Shown here piece after piece: positions 24,953-32,909 of a DNA stretch of 35,694 bases. The translations under genes and the position numbers were made by a program. Under the pieces are notes generated by a model. That model was not told the origin of the DNA. It searched no databases and worked only from the letters and a program-made list of their open reading frames with translations. The DNA is taken from assembly GCA_050329955.1 (NCBI GenBank), contig JBHJOH010000067.1, forward strand, positions 1 through 35,694, in the 5' to 3' direction. Origin of the DNA: JAOUGY01 sp050329955. Its GTDB lineage: Bacteria > Actinomycetota > Acidimicrobiia > Spongiisociales > ZC4RG35. Position 1 is the stretch's first letter; the number at the start of each line of letters is the position of its first letter.

Positions 24953-25918
24953 TCAGACAGGAAGGCCTACTTCGAGGACGACACCGGTGGCCGACGCCTC
25001 CGCCGGCAGGGCACACGCCGGCACGATGGCGGTCCCACCCGCCTCCAGCGCCAGGTCGCCGAGGCCGAGCGACCCGGTCATCACCAGCAGTACCCGCGGA
25101 CCGGGAGCACCACCCATGTGGATCCGACCTTCGGTACGGTGCTCACGGATCCAGTAATGGTCGTTGGCGCACAAGAGCCGAACACCGCGGCTGGTGGCGG
25201 GTGCCACATCGAAGGCGCTGGAGGGATGGAGGCGGATGCTCTCAATCGACTCGACCGGGTGCAGCTGCCGGGGGGATCGCCCGTACTCGACCGCCCAGTC
25301 GTAGATCCGGAACGTCGTGTCACTCGGGGTCTGGACCTCCGCCACCATCACGCCGGCACCGAGGGCATGGATGAGCCCGGCAGGGACGTGGTGGAAGCTC
25401 CCCGGGACCGCCGGCCGACCCTCGAGCAGGGGGACCACGGCCTGGCTCCCGAGCGAATCGGCCACGGCGGCGGCGTCGACACCGTCGATCACGTCGAGGT
25501 ACAACTTCGCCCCCGGCTCGGCGTCCATCACGTACCAGGACTCGGTTTTCAAGCGCGCTTCGGGATGTGCCTTCACGTATTCGGCGTGGGGATGAACCTG
25601 CACCGACAGGTCCTCACGGGCGTCGAGCAGTTTGACCAGCAGCGGGAACCGGCCATCGGTGGTGGGCGGGACCGGACCCAGCAGATCGTCGCCCTTCGCA
25701 ATCAGGTCCGACAGCGCCGCCCCGGCGTGGGGGCCGGTGGCCACACGGGAACGGGGGTCGTCGACGGTGGGCGCCACCTCGTCGGGCAGGTCGGCCACCT
25801 CCCAGCTCTCCCCGATCCAGACCCCTTCGGCCAAGGCCCTGCCGTAGGAAGCGAGCCGACGACCTCCCCAGGGTCGCTCGACCAGCACCGGGTCCAGTTT
25901 GAACGGTTGCAGCTGCAT
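24953..25918 (-). CDS. manA: Mannose-6-phosphate isomerase, class I
   Basis: A 321-aa zinc enzyme that interconverts mannose 6-phosphate and fructose 6-phosphate, feeding GDP-mannose and glycan synthesis. Cupin-type zinc ligands are visible: Gln107 and His109 in SVQVHPH, Glu126 in LKTESW and His184 in GLIHALG. The N-terminus carries VERPWGGRRL (13-22), typical of the family. Length is at the lower end, as in Firmicutes and Actinobacteria. ATG at 25916-25918 has TACCCT 9 nt upstream. It is divergent from the inositol-monophosphatase-like gene with 107 bp between. Confidence 0.93.
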   Translation of the reverse strand: MQLQPFKLDPVLVERPWGGRRLASYGRALAEGVWIGESWEVADLPDEVAPTVDDPRSRVATGPHAGAALSDLIAKGDDLLGPVPPTTDGRFPLLVKLLDAREDLSVQVHPHAEYVKAHPEARLKTESWYVMDAEPGAKLYLDVIDGVDAAAVADSLGSQAVVPLLEGRPAVPGSFHHVPAGLIHALGAGVMVAEVQTPSDTTFRIYDWAVEYGRSPRQLHPVESIESIRLHPSSAFDVAPATSRGVRLLCANDHYWIREHRTEGRIHMGGAPGPRVLLVMTGSLGLGDLALEAGGTAIVPACALPAEASATGVVLEVGLPV

Positions 25919-25927
25919 CAGCTGAGC

Positions 25928-25933
25928 AGGGTA
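25928..25933 (-). promoter_or_regulatory. -10 hexamer of the manA promoter
   Basis: TACCCT on the minus strand, 9 nt before the ATG. Confidence 0.45.
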
Positions 25934-26013
25934 CCCGGGGGTGATCCCTGAACCAGATCAGGAGATCGCCGGTCTGGGCGCGGCATCCTGTCGGCCACCC
26001 CGGCGGCGGGGCG

Positions 26014-26019
26014 TAGTCT
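26014..26019 (+). promoter_or_regulatory. -10 hexamer of a leaderless promoter for the inositol-monophosphatase-like gene
   Basis: TAGTCT, 6 nt before the ATG; it would also serve the overlapping amidohydrolase gene. Confidence 0.5.
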
Positions 26020-26025
26020 CCGGCC

Positions 26026-26805
26026 ATGACCACCGACCTCGACGTCGCCCTGGAAGCTGCCCGTGCCGGAGCCGAAGTCATTCGCTCCGCCTTCGGGAAA
26101 CCCGCCGACCCCCGGTTCAAGTCATCGGAGGTCGATCCGGTCACCGAGACCGACAAGGCGGCGGAGAGCGCCATCCTCGCGGTGATCGGGTCGCGCCGCC
26201 CCGACGACGTGACCTTGTCGGAGGAGAGCGGCGGGGCCGGGTGGGATGGGCCACGGGTGTGGATCACCGATCCGCTCGACGGCACCGTGAACTTCATCCA
26301 CGGGTTCCCCCACGTGGCGGTGTCGGTGGCACTGTGGGACAATGGGCTGCCCATCGCCGGTGTGGTCATCGACGTGGTGCACCGTGAGGAGTTCACCGCC
26401 ATCACCGGAGGCGGCGCCTTCCTCAACGGCGAACCGATCCGGGTGTCGGATCAGACCGAGCTGGTCCGCTCCCTCATCGTGACCGGTTTCCCTTACGACC
26501 GTCGCGAGAACGCCGACCGATACACACGGGTGTTGAAGCGGGTGCTCTCCAACATCCAGGGAATCAGGCGAACAGGCTCCGCCGCTCTCGACATGTGTTA
26601 CGTCGCCTGTGGCCGTGTCGACGGGTACTGGGAGTATGGGCTGGGCCCCTGGGATGCCGCCGCATCGCTGATCGCCGTGTCCGAGGCAGGTGGAATCTGG
26701 ACCGGTTTCGAAGGCGGCGCCTACCGGCTCGGAAGCGACGGAGTGGTGGTGACGAACGGGCTCATCCACGCCGAATTGACCGCGACAGTTGGGAACGGAA
26801 CATGA
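26026..26805 (+). CDS. Inositol monophosphatase-family phosphatase
   Basis: A 259-aa Mg-dependent phosphatase. Metal-site motifs are LSEESGG (64-70) with Glu66/Glu67, DPLDGTVNF (82-90) with Asp82 and Asp85, and GPWDAAAS with Asp210. Members act on inositol phosphate, histidinol phosphate, fructose 1,6-bisphosphate or PAP, and these cannot be separated by motifs alone. The TGA overlaps the start of an amidohydrolase as ATGA, so the two are coupled. This gives no direct clue to substrate. Confidence 0.92.
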   Translation: MTTDLDVALEAARAGAEVIRSAFGKPADPRFKSSEVDPVTETDKAAESAILAVIGSRRPDDVTLSEESGGAGWDGPRVWITDPLDGTVNFIHGFPHVAVSVALWDNGLPIAGVVIDVVHREEFTAITGGGAFLNGEPIRVSDQTELVRSLIVTGFPYDRRENADRYTRVLKRVLSNIQGIRRTGSAALDMCYVACGRVDGYWEYGLGPWDAAASLIAVSEAGGIWTGFEGGAYRLGSDGVVVTNGLIHAELTATVGNGT

Positions 26806-28322
26806 GCAGGTTGATCACGGCGGCCGGCGTCCTCGGCCGACCCGACGCCGACTCGGTGGTGGTGAGCGACGGTCGTGTCACCGCTATCGGGCGGGCCGCC
26901 GACCTCGAGGAGCCGGGCCTCGAACATCTTCCCCGCACCCCCGGCGTGATTCTCACCGGGCTGCGCGACGCCCATATCCACCCCAGCGGGTACGCCGCTG
27001 CCGTCACCGGGCTCAGCCTGTCCGGCATCCGGGACTTCGCCGATCTTCGGGACCGGGTGGTGGAGGCGGCGCTCGACCTGCATCCGGGAATCCCGGTGGT
27101 GGGATCCCGCCTCGACGAGAACGACCTGCTCGAAGGCCGACTGCCCACCCGGTGGGACCTCGACGGCTTCCTCGAGAACCGGCCCATCGTGTTGACCCGT
27201 TCGTGCGGACATGTGGCGGTGGCCAACTCGGCGGCCCTGCAACGAGCCGGAGTGGGCCCCGACACCGCCGACCCGCCCGAGGGCACCATCGACCGCGACG
27301 CCAGGGGTCGTCCCACCGGAGTGCTGCGGGAGACGGCGATCGCATTGGTCTCGGGAGCCCTCGCCGCCGACAGCCCGTCACCCGGTCCGGAGAAGCTGCT
27401 GGCCGCGGTGTCGGGTTTGGCGAGCCTCGGCATCACCGGTATCGACGCCATCGTCTCGGCCGGGACCGCTATCTGGTGCGGCACCGAAAGCGAGCTCGAC
27501 GACATCATCGAGATCGCCCCCGACCTCCCGATCGGGCTGTCGGTGTTCGTGACGGCCGCCACCCCGGCCGAACTGGAACGTTCGGCGGAACGCCTCCGCG
27601 ACGCCGGTGTCACATGGGCCGGTTTGAAGGCGTTCTCGGATGGCAGTCTGGGCGGCCACACCGCCGCCCTCGATGCCCCCTACGCCGATCACCCCTCGAC
27701 GGGAACCCTCCGCCTGGAACCGCTCCGCGACGTGGCACTGGCCGAAGCCGCCCTCGATATGGGCGGGACGGTGGCGATCCACGCCATCGGCGATCGCGCC
27801 AACGCTGCGGTGCTCGACCTGTTCGCCTCGCTCAAGGGCGGCTGGGCGGACCCGGCCCGGTTCCGGGTGGAGCACGCTTCGGTGCTGTCGCCCGAGCTGG
27901 TCGCCCGCTTCGCCGATCTCGGGGTGACCGCATCGGTGCAGCCGGCGTTCATCGCTTCCGAGGTCGACTGGCTGGCGCGACGACTGGGAGCCGAACGCAC
28001 CCGCTGGACCTACCCACTGCGCTCGCTCGACGACGCCGGCGTCCCCCTCATCGCCGGATCCGACTCCCCCGTCGAAGACCCCAACCCGTGGCCGGCCATC
28101 GCCGCAGCCGCCACCAACCCGATAACACCCGAAGAGTCCCTCGGAGTGGAACGAGCGCTCGCCATCTTCGGCGGACGCACTCCAATGGTGGGCGACACCG
28201 CAGACCTGATCGTGGTCGACCAGGATCCCAACACCACCGAGGACCTGGCGGCCACCACCGTGCTGACCACCTACGTGGGAGGGGCGAGCGTGACCGCGCC
28301 CGCCTTCCGCTGGCCCACCTGA
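26802..28322 (+). CDS. Amidohydrolase, YtcJ-like (Amidohydro_3)
   Basis: A 506-aa metal-dependent hydrolase. The HxH metal motif is DAHIHPSG with His58 and His60. The later histidines are in HAIGDRANAAVLD and VEHASVLS, and the metal aspartate is in IAGSDSPVEDPNPW. The C-terminal VGDTADLIVVDQDP rejoins the beta-sandwich, as in the family. The order AFSDGSLGGHTA, then HAIGD, is typical of YtcJ-like predicted N-acyl-amino-acid or amide hydrolases. The true substrate is unknown. The ATG overlaps the stop of the upstream gene, marking one transcript. Confidence 0.85.
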   Translation: MSRLITAAGVLGRPDADSVVVSDGRVTAIGRAADLEEPGLEHLPRTPGVILTGLRDAHIHPSGYAAAVTGLSLSGIRDFADLRDRVVEAALDLHPGIPVVGSRLDENDLLEGRLPTRWDLDGFLENRPIVLTRSCGHVAVANSAALQRAGVGPDTADPPEGTIDRDARGRPTGVLRETAIALVSGALAADSPSPGPEKLLAAVSGLASLGITGIDAIVSAGTAIWCGTESELDDIIEIAPDLPIGLSVFVTAATPAELERSAERLRDAGVTWAGLKAFSDGSLGGHTAALDAPYADHPSTGTLRLEPLRDVALAEAALDMGGTVAIHAIGDRANAAVLDLFASLKGGWADPARFRVEHASVLSPELVARFADLGVTASVQPAFIASEVDWLARRLGAERTRWTYPLRSLDDAGVPLIAGSDSPVEDPNPWPAIAAAATNPITPEESLGVERALAIFGGRTPMVGDTADLIVVDQDPNTTEDLAATTVLTTYVGGASVTAPAFRWPT

Positions 28323-28365
28323 GCCGTCGATCCAGGACCGGGAGCACGCCTGCCCCCGGCGGGGG

Positions 28366-29646
28366 TCAGGCGTCCTGAGGGAGCGTTGCGGTCGTGGGCT
28401 GTGAACCGTTGTCTCCGAGACCACGCAGGATGTCCACCCCGGTGGCGGTTTCGATCTGCTCCACGATCCGGATCACCGCTGACGGCATCTGCGAAACCAG
28501 CGACGGCACACCCTGGCCGTTGCCCGAGTCGATCACCGAGATCTTGTCGATCGAGATGCCCTCGACCGTCGACACGATCCTGTCGACCAGCTCGGGGAGC
28601 ATGTTCAACATGAAGATGCGCTGGCCCTCGGGACCCGCCTCCTTCACCTGCTCCACGAGGCGGCGGTAGATCTCGATCTGGGCGTTGCCGTCCTCGATGA
28701 TGCTGGCGGCCGAACCCTTGGCCTCCAGCTCGGCGGCCTCACGCGAAGCCCGGGCCGGAGCCACCACGTCTGCCTCCAGCCGGCGTGTCTCGAGTTGAAT
28801 CCGCTCCTGCTGCAGCTCCTGCTCGGCCACGGCCCGTGCCTTCTCGCCCGCCACCGAGGCTTCGGCCTCGCGAGCCACCGCCTCGGCGTCGAGCTCGGCC
28901 TGGCGAACACGCAGGGCGTTCTGGCGTTCGACGATCTTGAGCTGCGACTCGACCCTGGCCACCTCGGAGCGGCGGTGCGATTCGGCCTCGGACTCCTCGG
29001 CCTCCGCCTTGCGCTCGGCCTCGGCGACCCGGGCCTCCATGAGAACCGCGGCCGTGCGGCGTCGACCCACCGAGTCGAGATAGCCGACTTCGTCGGTGAC
29101 GTTCTGGATCTTGAGGACATCGAGGTCCAACCCGAGGGTTCGCATGTCCTCATCCGCCTCGTCGATGAGGGTCTGAGCGAACTTGAGCCGGTCCTCGTTC
29201 ACTTCCTCAGGGGTGAGTGTGGCGAGCACGCCGCGCAGGTTCGCCTCCAACGTCTCCTTGGCGAGCTGCTGGATGTACTCGGTGGGCCGACCCAGGAACC
29301 GTTCGATGGCATTGCCGAGAATTCCTTCGGTAGACGACACCTTGACGTTGCCCACCGCCTGAACGTCGAGCGGGATCGATCCCTTCGAATAGGCGTTCCT
29401 GACCGATACCTCGATGGCAATCGTGTTCAGGTCGATCCAGTCGACCCTCTCGAGCAGCGGAATCCTGATGGTCCGCCCACCCTGCAACGGGCGGTACCCC
29501 GCCACGGTGCCATCGGCGGTCTTCCGGCCGCGCCCGGAGATCACGGCAACCCGGTTGGGTGGGCAGATGATGATGAGGCTCTTCAGCGTCGCCACCACCA
29601 CCAACACCGCCCCTACAACGATCCCAGCAAGTACCAGCCACGTCAT
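28366..29646 (-). CDS. Flotillin-like SPFH-domain membrane protein
   Basis: A 426-aa protein. An N-terminal membrane helix (about 1-27) is followed by an SPFH/band-7 domain (about 30-205). The long charged coiled coil (about 205-335) is rich in Ala/Glu/Arg, and a C-terminal tail (about 340-420) completes the flotillin plan. These proteins oligomerise into membrane microdomains and affect secretion and membrane fluidity. GAGAGGAG lies before the ATG at 29644-29646, a strong ribosome site. It sits 25 nt downstream of the NfeD-like gene, the usual genetic partner of bacterial flotillins, so the pair is very likely an operon. Confidence 0.9.
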   Translation of the reverse strand: MTWLVLAGIVVGAVLVVVATLKSLIIICPPNRVAVISGRGRKTADGTVAGYRPLQGGRTIRIPLLERVDWIDLNTIAIEVSVRNAYSKGSIPLDVQAVGNVKVSSTEGILGNAIERFLGRPTEYIQQLAKETLEANLRGVLATLTPEEVNEDRLKFAQTLIDEADEDMRTLGLDLDVLKIQNVTDEVGYLDSVGRRRTAAVLMEARVAEAERKAEAEESEAESHRRSEVARVESQLKIVERQNALRVRQAELDAEAVAREAEASVAGEKARAVAEQELQQERIQLETRRLEADVVAPARASREAAELEAKGSAASIIEDGNAQIEIYRRLVEQVKEAGPEGQRIFMLNMLPELVDRIVSTVEGISIDKISVIDSGNGQGVPSLVSQMPSAVIRIVEQIETATGVDILRGLGDNGSQPTTATLPQDA

Positions 29647-29671
29647 GATGCTCCTCTCGATCCAAACCTGA

Positions 29672-30244
29672 TCAGATGTCCAGCGGGGCGATCTTCGCCA
29701 CGCCACCGTGCACTTCGACCACGACCACCGTGGCACCGACCTCGAAGGTTTCGGACAACGGTTGGTACGGCTCTGCCACCAACGCCAGCGTTCTCCCCTC
29801 GACCTGAATGCTCACCCGCCCGCGCCGCCCGGTGCCAACCGGAATCGTGACCCGGGCGGGCGCCCCGGAGACCGACAGCTCGGATACACCGACACCGCCG
29901 CTGGTCCTGGTCACGTAGCGGACGATCCGGTCGTTGAGGACCCCGGCGAAGCCCCCCGCACAGAGGGCGGCAATGAAGGTGCCCACCTGTCCGGTTCCCA
30001 CCAGCGGCAGGGCCAATCCGGTGACGCCGAAGAAAGCCAGGGCAAAGACGATGGTGCGAAACGACAGCAGCGAGGCCAGTACCCCGCCGGCTCCGGTGGC
30101 CGACCCGTTGGCGTCCCCGCCGCCCAACCCGCCGGCCTCGATATCCAGATCCCCCGACAGGTCGGCGTCGGCATCGCCCCCCAGCAACATGATCGCTGCC
30201 AGCACACCACCCACCACCGCACAGAAACCGTATATGGCGATCAT
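29672..30244 (-). CDS. NfeD-like membrane protein with C-terminal OB-fold
   Basis: A 190-aa protein. A first membrane helix (about 1-22) is followed by an acidic and Gly-rich loop, hydrophobic helices (about 55-110), and an OB-fold of about 65 residues. The last contains GRRGRVSIQVEGRTLALVAE and ends with VEVHGGVAKIAP. NfeD-type proteins partner flotillins, as here. ATG at 30242-30244 is chosen: GAAAGG lies 9 nt upstream, whereas for the TTG three codons earlier the same site would be too close. Confidence 0.82.
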   Translation of the reverse strand: MIAIYGFCAVVGGVLAAIMLLGGDADADLSGDLDIEAGGLGGGDANGSATGAGGVLASLLSFRTIVFALAFFGVTGLALPLVGTGQVGTFIAALCAGGFAGVLNDRIVRYVTRTSGGVGVSELSVSGAPARVTIPVGTGRRGRVSIQVEGRTLALVAEPYQPLSETFEVGATVVVVEVHGGVAKIAPLDI

Positions 30245-30268
30245 GGGGAACAACCTTTCACTTCAGTA

Positions 30269-30274
30269 ACCGTA
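30269..30274 (-). promoter_or_regulatory. Likely -10 hexamer of the NfeD-flotillin operon
   Basis: TACGGT on the minus strand, 24 nt before the ATG, which leaves room for the GAAAGG ribosome site; a leadered promoter. Confidence 0.45.
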
Positions 30275-30341
30275 CCCATCCATTCCCACAAGCGGAGGTC
30301 CGAAGGTTCGAGGTACTCGCCAGCGGCGACTGCCCGGGGCG

Positions 30342-30347
30342 TAGGGT
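30342..30347 (+). promoter_or_regulatory. -10 hexamer of a leaderless promoter for the VOC protein gene
   Basis: TAGGGT, 7 nt before the GTG. Confidence 0.55.
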
Positions 30348-30354
30348 TCAACCT

Positions 30355-30798
30355 GTGACGACGTGGCAGATCACCATCGATTGTTCCGACCCGTCCCCGT
30401 TGGTGGCGTTCTGGGCCGAGGTGCTGGGCTACGAACCCCAACCGCCGCCCGAGGGGTTCCACACTTGGAACGACTGGTACCTCTCGGTGGGAGTTCCCGA
30501 GGATGAGCTGGACCTGAGCGGCGACGGCTCGGACCGCATTTACGACCCCCGCGGTGAGGGTCCCAACATCTGGTTCCAACCGGTGCCCGAGCCCAAGGCC
30601 GGCAAGAACCGTCTCCACTTCGACATCTACGTCGGTGGCGGTCGCACCGTTCCCATCGACGAACGCCGCCACCGGGTCGACACCCGGGTCTCGGAGCTGC
30701 TCGCCCTGGGCGGGAGCATTCGCACCACCTCAGCCGAGAACGACCACTACTTCGTGGTCATGCACGACCCCGAAGGCAACGAGTTCTGCGTCGCCTGA
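30355..30798 (+). CDS. Glyoxalase/VOC-superfamily protein
   Basis: A 147-aa protein of the vicinal-oxygen-chelate fold (Glyoxalase_6-like). It starts with ITIDCSDPSPLVAFWAEVLGY (6-26), the usual first beta-alpha unit. NRLHFDIYV (about 85-93) follows, and HDPEGNEFCVA ends the second module. Metal ligands typical of VOC enzymes are possible at the His of LHFDI and the Glu of GNEFCV. Substrate is unknown, as for most small VOC proteins of actinobacteria. GTG at 30355-30357, leaderless. Confidence 0.88.
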   Translation: MTTWQITIDCSDPSPLVAFWAEVLGYEPQPPPEGFHTWNDWYLSVGVPEDELDLSGDGSDRIYDPRGEGPNIWFQPVPEPKAGKNRLHFDIYVGGGRTVPIDERRHRVDTRVSELLALGGSIRTTSAENDHYFVVMHDPEGNEFCVA

Positions 30799-30839
30799 CG
30801 GATAGGGTCCCAGGGGAACCGTCCCGCCCGGTCGGCGGT

Positions 30840-30845
30840 TATCTT
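30840..30845 (+). promoter_or_regulatory. -10 hexamer of the beta-galactosidase promoter
   Basis: TATCTT, 9 nt before the GTG; short-leader or leaderless start. Confidence 0.5.
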
Positions 30846-30854
30846 GCCTGTGCC

Positions 30855-32849
30855 GTGCCAGACCCCATCATCCCCACCCTTCCGTTGATCGCCTTCGGAG
30901 GCGACTACAACCACGAGCAGTGGGAGGAGTCGGTATGGCGGGAGGACATCGACCTGATGCGGCGCGCCAGGGTGAACCTGGTGTCGGTTGGGATCTTCAG
31001 CTGGGCGTTCCTCGAGCCGCAACCGGGACGCTACGAGCTGGGGCTGCTGGAGCGGATCGTCGACCTGCTGCACGCCGGTGGGATCCGGGTGAACCTGGCC
31101 AACGCCACCGCCTCACCCCCCGCTTGGATGGCACGGCTGCACCCCGAGACCCTTCCCGTGGCGGCCGACGGCACCGTGCTCGGGTTCGGGTCCCGCCAGC
31201 AGTACTGCCCCTCCAGCCCGGTGTTCCGGGACGCCGTCGCCGCCCTCACCGATCAGATCGGCTCCCGGTTCGCCGACCACCCCGCCCTCGCCATGTGGCA
31301 CGTCAACAACGAGTACGGCTGCCACATCTCCGAGTGCTTCTGCGGGGTATCCCGGGACCACTTCCGGCGGTGGCTGATCGACCGGTACACCACCATCGAC
31401 CGCCTCAACGAGGTCTGGGGCACCGCCTTCTGGAGCCAGCGCTACCAGTCCTTCGACGAGGTGGGCCCCCCGGCGGCGATGCCGACCTTTTCGAATCCGT
31501 CGCAGTTGCTCGACTGGCGCCGGTTCGGCTCCGACACTCTGATCGAGCTGTTCGAGCTCGAAGGGGACATCCTTCGGAGCCACGCTCCCAGGGTCCCCAT
31601 CACCACCAACTTCCTGGGGATGTACCCGCCGATCGACTACTGGAAGATGGCAGCCGGGGAGGACGTCGTCTCCCAGGACTCCTATCCCGATCCTTTCGAC
31701 CACGCCGGATCCATCTCGGGAGCGGCCGCGGTGTGTGACCTGGTCCGGTCACTCGGCACCGGGCGACCTTGGATACTGATGGAACAGGCCGCCTCCAGCG
31801 TCCAGTGGCGGGCCCGCAACGGGTTGAAGCGGCCCGGGCAGATGCGGGCCCAGAGCCTGCAGGCCGTGGGTCGGGGAGCCGACGGAGTGATGTTCTTCCA
31901 ATGGCGCCAATCGGTACGGGGCGCCGAGCGGTTCCACTCCGGAATGCTGCCCCACGCCGGCACCGACACCCGGGTCTGGCGTGAGATCGAAACCCTCGGT
32001 GCCGACCTGGCCCGCCTGGCGCCGCTACTCGGGACGACGGTGGAAGCCGAGACGGCCATCGTTTTGGACTGGGAGTCATGGTGGTCGCATCGCACCGACG
32101 TCCAGCCCGGCCCGGTCGACTACCCGGCCATCGTCGGCGAACATCACCGTGCCCTGTGGGAGCGCTCGATCACCGCCGACTTCGTGCCGCCATCGGGAAC
32201 ACTCGGCCAGTACCGCCTGGTGGTGGTGCCCGCCCTGTTCCGGATGTCCGACGACCTCCAGCACCGGCTCACCCGATTCGTCGAATCGGGCGGCACCCTG
32301 CTCGTCACCCACCAGTCGGGCATCGTCGACGATGACGACCGGGTTCGCACCGGCGGATACCTGGCCGGGCTTCCGCTGGGAATGTGGGTCGAGGAGTTCG
32401 ACGTCCAGCCCAAAGGTCGCACACTGGAGGTCCGAACCACCGACCGCAAACGTTTCACCGCCCGGGACTGGCGCGACATCATCAGACCCACTGGCGCCGA
32501 TGTGATGGCCGACTCCCCCCCCCCCCACTTCCCCGGCCCGGTGGTCACCCGCCACCGCTTCGGTGCCGGGACCGCCTGGTACCTCGGAACCCGACTCGAC
32601 ACCGAAGGATTGGCCTGGCTCACCGACAAGGTCACGGCCGACGCCGCCCTGACGCCTCCCCTCCCCGTCCCCGCCGGCGTGGAAGTGGTGGTCCGCACCG
32701 ACGGAACCAACCGGTTCCACATTCTCGTCAACCACGCCGACACCGAGGCGAAGATCCCCCTCGCTGCCCCCATGCGCGACTTGCTCACCGGAGCCACTTC
32801 CAAAACCATCCGCCTCGGCTCACAGGACGTCGCCGTTTTGAGCGGCTGA
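30855..32849 (+). CDS. Beta-galactosidase, glycoside hydrolase family 42
   Basis: A 664-aa GH42 enzyme. The TIM-barrel domain (about 8-390) has acid/base Glu153 in HVNNEYG and nucleophile Glu310 in LMEQAASSVQW. Cysteines 118, 156, 161 and 163 match the zinc cluster of many GH42 proteins. The middle trimerisation domain (about 395-600) and the small beta domain to residue 664 complete the normal length. No secretion signal, so the substrate is probably a short galactoside taken up into the cell. GTG start with TATCTT upstream. A run of 12 C residues (32515-32526) in codons 554-558 is a likely site of replication slippage. Confidence 0.93.
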   Translation: MPDPIIPTLPLIAFGGDYNHEQWEESVWREDIDLMRRARVNLVSVGIFSWAFLEPQPGRYELGLLERIVDLLHAGGIRVNLANATASPPAWMARLHPETLPVAADGTVLGFGSRQQYCPSSPVFRDAVAALTDQIGSRFADHPALAMWHVNNEYGCHISECFCGVSRDHFRRWLIDRYTTIDRLNEVWGTAFWSQRYQSFDEVGPPAAMPTFSNPSQLLDWRRFGSDTLIELFELEGDILRSHAPRVPITTNFLGMYPPIDYWKMAAGEDVVSQDSYPDPFDHAGSISGAAAVCDLVRSLGTGRPWILMEQAASSVQWRARNGLKRPGQMRAQSLQAVGRGADGVMFFQWRQSVRGAERFHSGMLPHAGTDTRVWREIETLGADLARLAPLLGTTVEAETAIVLDWESWWSHRTDVQPGPVDYPAIVGEHHRALWERSITADFVPPSGTLGQYRLVVVPALFRMSDDLQHRLTRFVESGGTLLVTHQSGIVDDDDRVRTGGYLAGLPLGMWVEEFDVQPKGRTLEVRTTDRKRFTARDWRDIIRPTGADVMADSPPPHFPGPVVTRHRFGAGTAWYLGTRLDTEGLAWLTDKVTADAALTPPLPVPAGVEVVVRTDGTNRFHILVNHADTEAKIPLAAPMRDLLTGATSKTIRLGSQDVAVLSG

Positions 32850-32850
32850 A

Positions 32851-32891
32851 GCACGTGTCCCCCTCGAGCTCGCCAGAGGGGACACATGTGC
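32851..32891. other. Imperfect hairpin between the GH42 and M3 peptidase genes
   Basis: GCACGTGTCCCCCTC (32851-32865) and GAGGGGACACATGTGC (32876-32891) pair with a two-base bulge and a one-base slip. There is no T tract. It begins one base after the GH42 stop and ends 5 nt before the -10 hexamer of the next gene, so it may act as a terminator or an operator. Confidence 0.45.
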
Positions 32892-32896
32892 TGCGG

Positions 32897-32902
32897 TATG
32901 GT
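32897..32902 (+). promoter_or_regulatory. -10 hexamer of a leaderless promoter for the M3 peptidase gene
   Basis: TATGGT, 7 nt before the ATG. Confidence 0.55.
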
Positions 32903-32909
32903 TCAGCGG

